DNA of 64,000 nt from Tetragonia tetragonoides (Eukaryota > Streptophyta > Magnoliopsida > Caryophyllales > Aizoaceae): NCBI GenBank assembly GCA_038025085.1, contig CM076152.1, positions 23,954,001 to 24,018,000 of the forward strand, read 5' to 3'. Shown in pieces: positions 13,501-25,040 of the stretch. The number at the start of each line of letters is the position of its first letter. Position 1 is the first letter of the stretch. Made by a program: the position numbers and the translations under genes. The notes under the pieces were generated by a model. The model did no database searches, had not been told where the DNA came from, and saw only the letters and a list, made by a program, of their open reading frames with translations.

Positions 13501-13936
13501 TTAAGAGAAAGCACCCAAATGCTTTGTTTGCATTCATTTGAGTGAGAAACTACACTAAGTATGTTTACAACTACAAACAAGCTTCAACTCAAGCTTTTGA
13601 ATGAATTTACGCAGTTTAACAGCTCTTAGAACTAGGGTGAAAGAGATTGAGTTCTTTTGTGTTGTATATTAAGAGAAAGAAACCAAAAGCATTGTTTGCA
13701 TTCATGTCAGTGAAAAACTATACCAAGGATGTTTACAAGTACCAACAAGCTTCAACTTAAGCTTTTGAATGCATATACGCGTTTAAAAACCTCATACGAC
13801 TAGGGTGAAAGAGATTGAGATCTTTTGTGTTGTATTTTCAGAGAAAGCACCCAAATGCTTTTTTTGCATTCATTTGAGAGAGAAACTACACTAAGGATGT
13901 TTACAAGTACAAACAAGCCTCAACTGAAGCTTTTGA
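10545..13936 (-). repeat. satellite block, - orientation, about 20 units
   Basis: The longest same-orientation run in the window. It opens with the recurrent junction GAACCCAAATGAGAATG at 10542. A nearly exact two-unit duplication lies at about 12325-12860. A deletion fusion, TTTATTGCATGTTATATTAAG, lies near 12982. Confidence 0.92.
12328..12865 (-). repeat. two-unit (336-bp) tandem duplication
   Basis: The rare variant ACGAAAAGGG occurs at 12341 and again at 12677, exactly 336 bp apart, followed in both copies by the same private variants (GAGATATTTTGTG, TTTGAAGAGAGAAAC, CAAATAAGG). This shows recent amplification of a dimer. Confidence 0.9.
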
Positions 13937-16573
13937 ACCAAAGCATTTGGGTGCATTCTCTTAATATACAACACAAAAGAACTCCATCTCTTTCACTCTA
14001 GATGTAAGAGCTGTTAAAACGCGTAAATGCATTCAAAAGGTGGAGTTAAAGATTGTTTGTACTTGTAAACATCCTTGGTGTAGTTTCTCACTCAAATGAA
14101 TGCAAACAAAGCATTTGGGTGCTTTCTCTTAATATACAACACAAAAGAACTCAATCTCTTTCACCCTAGATGTAAGAGCTGTTAAAACGCGTAAATGCAT
14201 TCGAAAGGTGGAGTTAAAGCTTGTTTGTACTTGTAAACATCCTTGGTGTAGTTTCTCACTCTAATGAATGCAAACAAAGAATTTGGGTGCTTTCTCTTAA
14301 TATACAACACAAAAGACCTCAATCTCTTTCACCCTAATCGTAAGAGCTGTTAAAACGCGTAAATACATTCAAAAGCTTGAGTTGAAGCTTGTTTGTACTT
14401 GTATACATCCTTGGTTAAGTTTCTCACTTAAATGAATGCAAACAAAGCATTTGGGTGCTTTCTCTTAATATACAACACAAAAGAACTCAATCTTTTTCAC
14501 CCTAGTCATATGAGCTTTTAAAACGCGTAAATGCATTCAAAAGCTTAAGTTCAAGCTTGTTTGTACTTGTAAACATTCTTGGTGTAGTTTCTCACTCAAA
14601 TGAATGCAAACAAAGCAATTGTGTGCTTTCTCTTCATATACAAACCAAAACAACTCAATCTCTTTCAAGCTTGTTTGTACTTGTAAACATCCTTGGTGTA
14701 GCTTCTCTCTCAAATGAATTCAAACGAAGCATTTGGGTGCTTTCTCTTAATATACAACACAAAAGACCTCAATCTCTTTCACCCTAGTCATATGAGCTTT
14801 TAAAACGCGTAAATACATTCAAAAGCTTGAGTTGAAATTCGTTGGTACTTGTAAACATCTTTGGTGTAGTTTCTCACTCAAATGAATGCAAAGAAAACAT
14901 TTGGGTGCGTTCTCTCGATATACAACACAAAAGAACTCAATCTCTTTCACCCTTGTCGTATGAGCTTTTAAAACGCTTAAATGCATTCAAAAGCTTGAGT
15001 TCAAGCTTGTTTGTAGTTGTAAATATCCTTGGGGTAGTTTCACACTCAAATAAATGTAAACAAAGCATTTGCGAGCTTTTTCTTAATATACAACACAAAA
15101 GAACTCAATCTCTTTCACCTTGGTTCTATGAGCTGTTAAAATGCGTAAATGCATTCAAAAGCTTGAGTTGAAGCTTGTTTGTAATTGTAAACATACTTGG
15201 TGTAGTTTCTCACTCAAAAGAATGCAAACAAAGCATTTGGGTGCTTTCTCTTAATATACAACACAAAAGAACTCAATCTCATTCACCCTAGATGTAAGAG
15301 CTGTTAAAACGCGTAAATGATTCAAAAGGTGGAGTTAAAGCTTGTTTGTACTTCTAAACATCCTTGGTGTCGTTTCTCACTCAAATGAATGCAAACAAAG
15401 CATTTGGGTGCTTTCTCTTAATATACAACACAAAAGAACTCAATCTTTTTCACCCTAGTCATATGAGCTTTTAAAACGCGTAAATGCATTCAAAAGCTTG
15501 AGTTGAAGCTTGTTTGTACTTGTAAACATCCTTGGTGTAGTTTCTCACTCAAATGAATGCAAACAAAGTATTTGGGTGCTTTCTCTTAATATACAACACA
15601 AAAGAACTCAATCTCTTTCACCCTAGAGGTAAGAGCTGTTAAAACGCGTAAATGCTTTCAAAAGGTGGAGGTAAAGCTTGTTTGTACTTGTAAATATCCT
15701 TGGTGTCGTTTCTCACTCAAATGAATGCAAACAAAGCATTTGGGTGCTTTCTCTTAATATACAACACAAAAGACCTCAATCTCTTTCACCCTAATCGTAA
15801 GAGCTGTTCAAACGCGTAAATACATTCAAAAGCTTGAGTTGAAGCTTGTTTGTACTTGTAAACATCCTTGGTTAAGTTTCTCACTCAAATAAATGCAAAC
15901 AAAGCATCTGGGTGCGTTCTCTTAATATACAACCCAAAAGAACTCAATCTCTTTCACCCTAGTCATATGAGCTTTTAAAACGCGTAAATACATTCAAAAG
16001 CTTGAGTTGAAGCTTTTTGGTACTTGCAAAACATATTTGGTGTAGTTTCTCACTCAAATGAATGCAAAGAAAACATTTGGGTGCGTTCTCTTAATATACA
16101 ACACAAAAGAACTCTATCTCTTTCACCCTTGTCGTATGAGCTTTTAAAACGTTTAAATGCATTCAAAAGCTTGAGTTCAAGCTTGTTTGTAGTTGTAAAC
16201 ATCCTTGGGGTAGTTTCACACTCAAATGAATGCAAAGAAAGCGTTTGGGTGCTTTCTCTGAAAATACAACACAAAAGAACTCAATCTCTTTCACCCTACT
16301 CGTAAGAGCTGTTAAAACGCGTAAATACATTCAAAAGCTTGTGTTGAAGCTTGTTTGTACTTGTAAACATCCTTGGTTAAGTTTTTCACTCAAATGAATG
16401 CAAACAAAGCATTTGTTCTCGTAATCAAGCTTTAACTCTACCTTTTGAATGCAAACAAATGCTTTTGGGTGCTTTCTCTGAAAATAGAACACAAAAGAAC
16501 TCAATCTCTTTCACCCTACATGTAAGAGCTGTTAAAACGCGTAAATGCATTCAAAAGGTGGAGTTAAAGCTTT
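13937..16573 (+). repeat. satellite block, + orientation, about 15.7 units
   Basis: Holds two conserved-dimer copies (about 14842-15171 and 16024-16305). A short inverted scrap lies at about 16425-16452 (TAATCAAGCTTTAACTC) between two + pieces. Confidence 0.9.
14842..15171 (+). repeat. conserved 336-bp dimer module, + strand example
   Basis: Two consecutive variant units travel together. The first has GAATGCAAAGAAAACATTTG, GTGCGTTCTC and CACCCTTGTCGTATGAGC; the second has CGCTTAAATGC before it, TGTAGTTGTAAA, GGGGTAGTTTCACAC and CATTTGCGAGC. Full, partial or hybrid copies lie near 3521-, 16024+, 16674-, 20800+, 22663-, 23283-, 29334-, 32360+, 33947+, 35788-, 38480+, 40536+, 42608-, 44649-, 46333+, 47233+, 48596-, 52279+, 57275+, 58990-, 59750- and 62380+. 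In many a frame of about 94 codons is open; where I read the starts (16024, 32360) they are TTG, and nothing suggests translation. Confidence 0.85.
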
Positions 16574-17656
16574 GTTTGCATTCATTGGAGTGAGAAACTA
16601 CACCAAGGATGTTTACAAGTACAAACAAGCTTCAACTCAAGCTTTTGAATGTATTTACGCGTTTTAACCGCTCTTACGAGTAGGGTGAAAGAGATTGAGT
16701 TCTTTTGTGTTGTATTTTCAGAGAAAGCACCCAAATGCTTTCTTTGCATTCATTTGAGTGTGAAACTACCCCAAGGATGTTTACAACTACAAACAAGCTT
16801 GAACTCAAGATTTTGAATGCATTTAAGCTTTTTAAAAGCTCATACGACAAGGGTGAAAGAGATTGAGTTCTTTTGTGTTGTATATTAAGAGAACGCACCC
16901 AAATGTTTTCTTTGCATTCATTTGAGTGAGAAACTACACCAAGGATGTTTACAAGTACAAACAAGCTTTAACTCAACCTTTTGAATGCATTTACGCATTT
17001 TAGCAGCTCTTACAACTAGGGTGAAAGAGATTGAGGTCTTTTGTGTTGTATATTAAGAGATAGCACTCAAATGATTTCTTTGCATTAATTTTAGTGAGAA
17101 ATTACACCAAGTATGTTTACAAGTACGAACAAGCTTCAACTCAAGCTTTTGAATGCATTTACGCGTTTTAAAAGCGCATACGACTAGGGTGAAAGAGATT
17201 GAGTTCTTTTGTGTTGAAAATTAAGAGAAAGCACCCAAATGCTTTGTTTGCATTAATTTGAGTGAGAAACTGCACCAAGGATGTTTACAAGTACAAACAA
17301 GCTTCAGCTTAAGCTTTTGAATGCATTTACGCATTTTAACAGCTCTTACAACTAGGGTGAAAGAGATTGAGTTCTTTTGTGTTGTATATTAAGAGAAATC
17401 ACCCAAATGCTTTGTTTGCATTCATTTGAGTGAGAAACTTAACCAAGGATGTTTACAAGTACAAACAAGCTTCAACTCAAGCTTTTGAATGTATTTACGC
17501 GTTTTAACAGCTCTTACGATTAGGATGAAAGAGATTGAGGTCTTTTGTGTTGTATATTAAGAGAAAGCACCCAAATGCTTTGTTTGCATTCATTTGAGTG
17601 AGAAACTACACCAATGATGTTTACAACTACAAACAAGCTTTAACTCCACCTTTTGA
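16574..17656 (-). repeat. satellite block, - orientation, about 6.4 units
   Basis: Begins with a direct fusion GTTAAAGCTTTGTTTGC at 16563. A dimer copy lies at 16674-16964 and the module shared with 290-470 at 17165-17345. It ends at the captured retroelement piece. Confidence 0.9.
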
Positions 17657-17872
17657 GAAAGAAATTAGGAGAAAGGGGAGTTGAATGTATCTTTTTAGGC
17701 TATGCTATACATAGCAAGGCCTATAGGTTTATGGTAATTGAACCAAATGATTTAATTGCGGTCAATACAATAATTGAATCAAGGCATACTATATTTGATG
17801 AGAATTGATTCACGTCTATCCCTAGGCCAAAAGACCGAATTGTGGAGGTTATGTCAAACCAACAGCTCCCCT
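17657..17872 (+). mobile_element. Ty1/copia retrotransposon pol fragment (integrase C-terminal region), broken
   Basis: Frame 1 (codons from 17656) reads without interruption to a TGA at 17806-17808, then continues in the same frame to about 17871. Recognisable pieces are ECIFLGYAIHSKAYRF (17683-17730), VIEPND (17734-17751), IIESR and FDEN just before the stop, and FTSIPRP after it. This order is what I know from the region of plant Ty1/copia polyproteins that follows the integrase core and precedes reverse transcriptase. About 72 residues remain of a polyprotein normally over 1,000 residues; no LTR, primer site or target duplication is visible. The left joint is inside CCTTTTGA and the right inside TTTTCAGAGAAAGC; about 65-70 bp of the interrupted satellite unit are missing. 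The stop stands where related elements often have arginine, so CGA to TGA is a plausible origin. It is a relic, not a gene. Confidence 0.85.
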
Positions 17873-18090
17873 TTTCAGAGAAAGCATCCAAATACTTTGT
17901 TTGGATACATTTGGGTGTGAAACTGCACCTAGGATTTTTACAAGTACAAACAAGATTCAACTCCACCTTTTGAATGCATTTACGCATTTTATAAGCTCTT
18001 ACAACTAGGGTGAAAGAGATTGAGTTCTTTTGTGTTGTATATTAAGAGAAAGCACCCAACTGCTTGGTTTGCACTCATTTGAGTTAGAAA
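17873..18090 (-). repeat. satellite block, - orientation, about 1.3 units, diverged
   Basis: Units between the two non-satellite islands differ more than usual, with TGGATACATTTGGG at 17911 and CACCTAGGATTTTTAC at 17926. The variants CATCCAAATACTTTG and CCTAGG resemble units at 27650-27720. Confidence 0.85.
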
Positions 18091-18205
18091 CTGATACGTT
18101 TGCAACTACAACCTTAGCAATTTGTAAACAAAAACAGAGGATTAAGAGAAGAAAGGATAATGAGTATCACCACCAAAGCTATAAAGGATTAAACCACCCT
18201 AGTTG
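18091..18205. other. non-satellite island, unidentified
   Basis: About 115 bp without satellite landmarks, beginning after GAGTTAGAAACTG and ending before TAGTTGTATATTAAGAG. It is purine-rich (GAGGATTAAGAGAAGAAAGG at 18136). The + frame would read a basic peptide (KQKQRIKRRKDNEYHHQ), but it is not a family I can name. Its position 220 bp after the copia relic allows that both came from one captured molecule. Confidence 0.6.
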
Positions 18206-18310
18206 TATATTAAGAGAAAGCACCAAGGTTGAGTTGTAAGAACTCAATCTCTTACACCCTAGTTGTAAGAAACTACACCAAAAGAACTCAATCTCTTTCA
18301 CCCTGTAAGA
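18206..18310. repeat. scrambled satellite fragments
   Basis: Short pieces of opposite orientation follow each other: TATATTAAGAGAAAGCACC (-), CTCAATCTCTTACACCC (+), GTAAGAAACTACACCAAAAG (a -/+ hybrid), CTCAATCTCTTTCACCC (+). Pieces are 15-35 bp long, which suggests microhomology-driven repair. Confidence 0.75.
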
Positions 18311-19154
18311 AACAAAGCTTTTGGGTTCTTTCTCTTAATATACAACACAAAAGAACTCAATCTCTTTCACCCTAGTCGTACGAGGTTTTAAAACGCATAT
18401 ATGTATTCAAAAGCTTGAGTTAAACCTTGTTGGTACTTGTAAACATCTTTGGTGTAGTTTCTCACTCAAATGAATGCAAAGAAAACATTTGGGTGCGTTC
18501 TATTAATATACAACACAAAAGAACTCCAGCTTTTTCACCCTAGTCATATGAGCTTTTAAAACGCGTAAATGCATTCAAAAGCTTGAGTTGAAGCTTGTTT
18601 GTACTTGTAAACATCCTTGGGGTAGTTTCTCACTCCAATGAATGCAAAAAAGCTTTTGGATGCTTTCTCTTAATATACAACAGAAAAGAACTCAAGCTTT
18701 TTCACCCAAGTCATATGAGCTTTTAAAACGCATAAATGCATTCAAAAGCTTGAGTTGAAGCTTGTTTGTACTTGTAAACATCCTTGGTGTAGTTTCTCAT
18801 CTTTTGTGTTGTATATTAAGAGAAATCACACATCCTTGGTGTTGTTTCTCACTCAAATGAATGCAAACAAAGCATTTGGGTGCTTTCTCTTAATATACAA
18901 CACAAAAGAACTCAATCTCTTTCACCCTAGATGTAGGAGCTGTTAAAACGCGTAAATGCATTCAAAAGGTGGAGTTAAAGCTTGTTTGTACTTGTAAACA
19001 TCCTTGGTGTAGTTTCTCACTCAAACGAATGCAAACAAAGCATTTGGGTGCTTTCTATTAATATAAAATGCAATAAAAAGCTTGAGTTGACGCTTGTTTG
19101 TACTTGTAAACATCTTTGGTGTAGTTTCTCACTCAAATGAATGCATACAAAGCA
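18311..19154 (+). repeat. satellite block, + orientation, 5 units
   Basis: A 35-bp inverted scrap (CTTTTGTGTTGTATATTAAG at 18801) interrupts one unit. A truncated unit with AATATAAAATGCAATAAAAAG at 19060 recurs at 54550 and, slightly changed, at 55670. Confidence 0.88.
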
Positions 19155-19265
19155 ACCAATAGCTTTGTTGGCATTCATTTGAGTGAGAAACTTAACCAAG
19201 GATGTTTACGCGTTTTAAACAGTTTCTTAATTTTGTTTGCATTCACCTTTTGAATTAACAAGTAC
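19155..19265 (-). repeat. inverted scrap with recurrent junction
   Basis: A fold-back (AAAGC, 8-base spacer, GCTTTG centred near 19157) leads to a short - piece, then to TTTAAACAGTTTCTTAATTT (19215), the signature of a junction seen again at 42928, 44968 and 48918 and inverted at 20740, 28975, 40490 and 57217. Confidence 0.85.
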
Positions 19266-19500
19266 AAACAATCAAATGAATGCAAATAAAGCATTTGGGT
19301 GCTTTCTCTTAATATACAACAGAAAAGAACTCAATCTCTTTCACCCTAATTGTAAGAGCTGTTAAAACGCTTAAATGCATTCAAAAGGTGGAGTTAAAGC
19401 TTGTTTGTGCTTGTAAACATCCTTGGTGTAGTTTCTCACTCAAATGAATGCAAACAAAGCATTTGGGTGCTTTCTCTTAATATACAACACAAAAGAACCC
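19266..19500 (+). repeat. satellite block, + orientation, 1.4 units
   Basis: Enters after CAATCAAATGAATGCAAATA and ends at the junction GAACCCAAATGACAATG (19495). Confidence 0.88.
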
Positions 19501-20704
19501 AAATGACAATGTTGCTTGCATTCATTGGAGTGAGAAACTACACAAAGGATGTTTACAAGTACAAACAAGCTTCAACTCAAAATTTTGAATAAATTTACGC
19601 GTTTTAAAAGCTAATATGACTAGGGTGAAAAAGATTGAGGTCTTTTGTGTTATATATTAAGAGAAAGCACCCAAATGCTTTGTTTGCATTCATTTGAGTG
19701 AGAAACTACACCAAAAATGTTTACAAGTACAAACAAGCTTCAACTCAAGCTTTTGAATGCCTTTACGCGTTTTAAAAGCCCATATGACTAGGGTGAAAGA
19801 GATTGAGGTCTTTTGTGTTGTATATTAAGAGAAAGCACCGAAATGCTTTGTTTGCATTCATTTGAGTGAGAAACTACACCAAGGATGTTTACAAGTAAAA
19901 ACAAGCTATAACTCCACCTTTTGAATGCGTTTACGCGTTTTAACAGCTCTTACGACTAGGGTGAAAGAGATTGAGTTCTTTTGTGTTGTATTTTCAGAGA
20001 AAGCACCCAAAAGCTTTGTTTGCATTCATTGGAGTGAGAAACTACACCAAGAATGTTTACAAGTACAAACAAGCTTCAACTCAAAATTTTGAATATATTT
20101 ACGCGTTTTATAAGCTCATATGACTAGGGTGAAAGAGATTGAGGTCTTTTGTGTTGTATATTAAGAGAAAGCACCCAAATGCTTTGTTTGCATTCATTTG
20201 AGTGAGAAACTACACCAAGGTTGTTTACAAGTACAAACAAGCTTTAACTCCACCTTTTGAATGCATTTACGCGTTTTAACAGCTCTTACATCTAGGGTAA
20301 AAGAGATTGAGGTCTTTTGTGTTGTATATTAAGAGAAATCACACAAATGCTTTTTTTGCATTCATTTGAGTGAGAAACTGCACCAAGAATATTTACAAGT
20401 ACAAACAAGCTTCAAGTCAAGCTTTTGAATGCATTTACGCGTTTTGAAAGTTCATATGACTAGGGTGAAAGAGATTGAGTTCGTTTGTGTTATATATTAA
20501 GCGAAAGCACCCAAATGATTTGTTTGCATTGATTTGAGTGAGAAACTACACCAAGGATGTTTACAAGTACAAACAAGCTTTCACTCCACCCTTTGAATGC
20601 ATATACGCGTTTTAACAGCTCTTACATCTAGGGTGAAAGAGATTGAGTTCTTTTGTGCTGTATATTAAGAGAAAGCACCCAAATGCTTTTTTTGCATTCA
20701 TTTT
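19501..20704 (-). repeat. satellite block, - orientation, about 7.2 units
   Basis: Matches 55967-57172 unit by unit. Private variants shared with that copy include AAAATTTTGAATAAATTTACG (19578) and GTTCGTTTGTGTTATATATT-like spellings near 20480. Confidence 0.9.
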
Positions 20705-21927
20705 ATTGTTTGTACTTGTAAATTCAAAAGGTGAATGCAAATAAAATTAAGAAACTGTTTAAAACGCGTATATGCATTCAAAAGTTTAAATTTAAGCTTG
20801 TTGGTACTTGTAAACATCTTTGGTGTAGTTTCTCACTCAAATGAATGCAAATAAAACATTTGGGTGCGTTCTCTTAATATACAACACAAAAGAACTCAAT
20901 CTCTTTCACTCTTGTCGTATGAGCTTTTAAAACGCTTAAATGCATTCAAAACCTTGATTTCAAGCTTGTTTGTAGTTGTAAACATCCTTGGGGTAGTTTC
21001 ACACTCAAAATGAATGTAAACAAAGCCTTTGCGAGCTTTTTCTTAATATACAACACAAAAGAACTCAAATCTCTTTTCGCCTAGTCGTAAGAGCTGTTAA
21101 AACGCGTAAATGCATTCAAAAGCTTGAGATGAAACTTGTTTGCACTTGTAAACATCCTTGGTGTAGTTTCTTAGTCAAATGAATGCAAACAAACCATTTG
21201 GGTGATTTCTCTTAATATACAACACAAAAGAACTCAATCTCTTTCACCCTAGTTGTAAGAGCTGTTAAAATGCGTAAATGCATTCAAAAGGTGGAGTTAA
21301 AGCTTGTTTGTGCTTGTAAACATCCTTTGGTGTAGTTTCTCACTCAAATGAATGCAAACAAAGCATTTGGGTCCTTTCTCTTAATATACAACACAAAAGA
21401 ACTCAATCTTTTTCACCCTAGTTTTAAGAGCTGTTAAAATGCGTAAATGCATTCAAAAGGTGGAGTTGAAGCTTGTTTGTCCTTGTAAACATCCTTGGTG
21501 TAGTTTCTCACTCAAATGAATGCAAACAAAGCATTTGGGTGCTTTCTCTTAATATACAACACAAAAGAACTCAATCTCTTTCACCCTAGTCGTAAGAGCT
21601 GTTAAAACGCGTAAATGCATTCAAAAGGTGGAGTTAAAGCTTGTTTGTACTTGTAAACATTCTTGGTGTGGTTTCTCACTCAAATGAATGCAAACAAAGC
21701 AGTACTTGTAAACGTCCATGGTGTAGTTTCTCACTCAAATGAATGGTAACAAAGCATTTGGGTGCTTTCACTTAATATACAACACAAAAGACCTCAATCT
21801 CTTTCACCCTAATCGTAAGAGCTGTTAAAACGCGTAAATACATTCAATAGCTTGAGTTGAAGCTTGTTTGTACTTGTAAACATCCTTGGTTAAGTTTCTC
21901 ACTCAAATGAATGCAAACAAAGCTTTT
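20705..21927 (+). repeat. satellite block, + orientation, about 7.3 units
   Basis: Starts with the TTGTTTGTACTTGTAAATTC junction. It contains a conserved dimer (20800-21070) and a short unit, GCAGTACTTGTAAACGTCC at 21698, in which about half a unit is deleted. Confidence 0.9.
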
Positions 21928-22010
21928 GGTTGCTTTGTATGCATTCATTTGAGTGAGAAACTACACCAAGGATGTTTACAAGTACAAACAAGCTTCAACT
22001 GAAGCTTTTT
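21845..22010. repeat. long inverted repeat at an orientation switch
   Basis: The left arm ends AATGCAAACAAAGC at 21923, the spacer is TTTTGGTT (21924-21931), and the right arm begins GCTTTGTATGCATT at 21932. Both arms continue through the next half unit with few mismatches (CCTTGGTTAAGTTTCTCAC against GTGAGAAACTACACCAAGG). The same arrangement recurs at 29050 and 58394, and a variant at 2814 and 19157. Confidence 0.88.
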
Positions 22011-22436
22011 ATTGGATTTAAGCGTTTTTAAAGCTCATACGACAAGGGTGAAAGAGATTGAGTTCTTTTGTGTTGTATATTAAGAGAACGCACCCAAATG
22101 GTTTGTTTGCATTCATTTGAGTGAGAAACTTAACCAAGGATGTTTACAAGTACAAACCAGCTTCAACTCAAGCTTTTCAATGCATTGACTCGTTTTAAAA
22201 CCTCATACAACTAGGGTGAAAGAGATTGAGTTCTTTTGTGTTGTATATTAAGAGAAATCACACAAATGCTTTGTTTGCATTCATTTGAGTGAGAAACTAC
22301 ACCAAGGATGTTTACAAGTACAAACAAGCTTCGACTCAAGCTTTTGAATGTATTTACGCGTTTTAAAAGCTCATACGACAAGGGTGAAAGAGATTGAGGT
22401 CTTTTGTGTTGTATATTAAGAGAAAGCACCCAAATG
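21928..22436 (-). repeat. satellite block, - orientation, 3 units
   Basis: The first unit has the short form GAAGCTTTTTATTGG (22003), in which the ATGCATTC segment is altered. The block stops at CACCCAAATGAATTC, where the chimeric module begins. Confidence 0.9.
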
Positions 22437-22565
22437 AATTCAAAATTTTGAGTTGAAGCTTGTTTGTACTTGTAAACACATAGTTGTTCAAATCATTTAA
22501 TACACAAAAGACCTCAATCTCTTTCACACAAATGCAAACAAACCTAGTCGTTTTAACACCCTAGT
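22437..22565 (+). repeat. chimeric satellite module, copy 2
   Basis: Carries TTCAAATCATTTAATAC at 22487-22503 and CTAGTCGTTTTAACACCC at 22543, the reverse complement of the module at 1568. Confidence 0.88.
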
Positions 22566-23056
22566 CATTTGAATGAGAAACTACACCAAGGATGTTTACA
22601 AGTACAAACAAGCTTCAACTCAAGCTTTTGAATGTATTTACGCGTTTTAACAGCTCTTACGATTAGGGTGAATAAGATTGAGTTCTTTTGTGTTGTATTT
22701 TCAGAGAAAGCACCCAAATGCTTTCTTTGCATTCATTTGAGTGGGAAACTACCCCAAGGATATTGACAACTACAAACAGGCTTGAACTCAAGCTTTTGAA
22801 TGCATTTAAGCGTTTTAAAAGCTCATACGACAAGGGTGAAAGAGATTGAGTTCTTTTGTGTTGTATATTATGAGAACGCACCCAACTGTTTTCTTTGCAT
22901 TCATTTGAGTGAGAAACTACACCAAAGATGTTTACAAGTGCCAACAAGCTTCACCTCAAGCTTTTGAAAGCATTTACGCGTTTTAAAACCTCATACGACT
23001 AGGGTGAAAGAGATTGAGGTCTTTTGTGTTGTATATTAAGAGAAAGCACCCAAATG
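22566..23056 (-). repeat. satellite block, - orientation, about 2.9 units
   Basis: Contains a conserved dimer with the private change AACTGTTTTCTTTGC (22884), shared with 59185. Compared with its partner it has one extra unit at its start and lacks one at its end. Confidence 0.9.
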
Positions 23057-23190
23057 AATTCAAAATTTTGAGTTGAAGCTTGTTTGTACTTGTAAACACA
23101 TACTTGTTCAAATCATTTAATACACAAAAGACCTCAATCTCTTTCACACAAATGCAAACAAACCTAGTCGTTTTAACACCCTAGTCATTT
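23057..23190 (+). repeat. chimeric satellite module, copy 3
   Basis: TTCAAATCATTTAATAC at 23107-23123. It lies 620 bp after copy 2, and the pair is preserved in the second duplicon at 58903 and 59523. Confidence 0.88.
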
Positions 23191-25040
23191 GAGTGAGAAA
23201 CTACACCAAGGATGTTTACAAGTACAAGCAAGCTTCAACTCAAGCTTTTGAATGCATTTGCGCATTTTAACAGCTCTTACAACTAGGGTGAAAGAGATTG
23301 AGTTCTTTTGTGTTGTATATTAAGAAAAAGCTCGCAAATGCTTTGTTTACATTCATTTGAGAGTGAAACTACCCCAAGGATGTTTACAACTACAAACAAG
23401 CTTGAACTCAAGCTTTTGACTGCATTTATGCGTTTTAAAAGCTCATACGACAAGGGTGAAAGAGATTGAGTTCTTTTGTGTTGTATATTAAGAGAACGCA
23501 CCCAAACGTTTTCTTTGCATTCATTTGAGTGAGAACCTACACCAAATATGTTTACAAGTACCAACAAGCTTCAACTCAAGCTTTTGAATGTATTTACGCG
23601 TTTTAAAAGCTCATATGACTAGGGTGAAAGAGATTGAGGTCTTTTGTGTTGTATATTAAGAGAAAGCACCCAAATGCTTTGTTTGCATTCATTTCAGTGA
23701 GAAACTACACCAAGGATGTTTACAAGTACAAACATGCTTCAACTGAAGCTTTTTATTGCATTTACGCATTTTAACAGCTCTTACGACTAGGGTGAAAGAG
23801 ATTGAGTTCTTTTGTGTTGTATATTAAGAGAAAGCACACAAATGCTTTGTTTGCATTCATTTGAGTGAGAAACTACACCAAGAATGTTTACAAGTACAAA
23901 CAAGCTTCAACTCAAGCTTTTGAATGCATTTACGCGTTTTAAAAGCTCATATGAGTAGGGTGAAAAAGATTGAGTTCTTTTGTGTTGTATTTTATGAGAA
24001 AGAAACCAAAAGCTTTGTTTGCATTCATTTCAGTGAGAAACTACACCAAGAATATTTACAAGTACAAACAAGCTTCAACTCAAGCTTTTCAATGCATTTA
24101 CGCGTTTTAAAAGGTCATATGACTAGGGTGAAAAAGATTGAGTTCTTTTGTGTTGTATATTAAGAGAAAGCACCCAAAAGCTTTCTTTGAATTCATTTGA
24201 GTGAGAAACTTAACCAAGGATGTTTACAAGTACAAACAAGCTTCAAGTCAGGCTTTTGAATGTATTTACGCGTTTTAACAGCTCTTACGATTAGGGTGAA
24301 ATAGATTGAGGTCTTTTGTGTTGTATATTAAGAGAAAGCACCCATATGCTTTGTTTGCATTCATTTGAGTGAGAAACTACACCAATGATGTTTACAAGTA
24401 CAAACAAGCTTTAACTCCACCTTTTGAATGCATTTACGCGTTTTAACAGCTCCTACATCTAGGGTGAAAGAGATTTAGTTCTTTTGTGTTGTATATTAAG
24501 AGAAAGCACCCAAATGCTTTGTTCGCATTCATTTGAGTGAGAAACTACACCAAGGATGTTTACAAGTACAAACAAGCTTTAACTCCACCTTTTGAACGTA
24601 TTTACGCGTTTTAACAGATCTTACATCTAGGGTGAAAGAGATTGAGTTCTTTTGTGTTGTATATTAAGAGAAAGCACCCAAATGCTTTGTTTGCATTCAT
24701 TTGAGGAAGAAACTACACCAAGGATGTTTACAAATACAAAAAAGCTTCAACACAAGCTTTTGAAAGCATTTACGCGTTTTAAAACCTCATACGACTAGGG
24801 TGAAAGAGATTGAGGTCTTTTGTGTTGTATATTAAGAGAAAGCACCCAAATGCTTTGTTTGCATTCATTTCAGTGAGAAACTACACCAAGAATGTTTACA
24901 AGTACAAACAAGCTTCAACTCAAGCTTTTGAATGTATTTACGCATTTTAACAGCTCTTACGACTAGGGTGAAAGAGATTGAGTTCTTTTCTGTTGTATAT
25001 TAAGAGAAAGCACACAAATGCTTTATTTGCATTCATTTGA
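23191..25040 (-). repeat. satellite block, - orientation, 11 units
   Basis: A dimer copy at 23283-23567 has CCAAACGTTTTC and AACCTACACCAAATATG. One unit near 23950-24120 (TTTTATGAGAAAGAAACC) is missing from the partner copy near 60430. Confidence 0.9.

Noticed and set aside
14842..15171. Open frames of 60-138 codons on both strands, many alike, as a possible gene family.
   Set aside because: The unit is 168 bp, divisible by three, so frames cross units and repeat every 56 residues. Starts I checked are TTG or GTG (577, 16024, 32360), frames overlap on opposite strands (for example 32360-32737 and 32395-32670), and no domain or codon bias is visible.
17721..17987. An 88-codon open frame on the - strand over the copia relic.
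   Set aside because: It is the antisense of recognisable pol sequence joined to satellite at its 5' part; the + frame explains the sequence better.
17657..18205. The two islands as one intact, interrupted retrotransposon.
   Set aside because: More than one satellite unit lies between them, the second has no recognisable pol motif, and there are no LTRs.
18030..18239. A 69-codon frame across the second island.
   Set aside because: Both ends are satellite and the middle has no match I can name; the frame is kept only as a description of the island.
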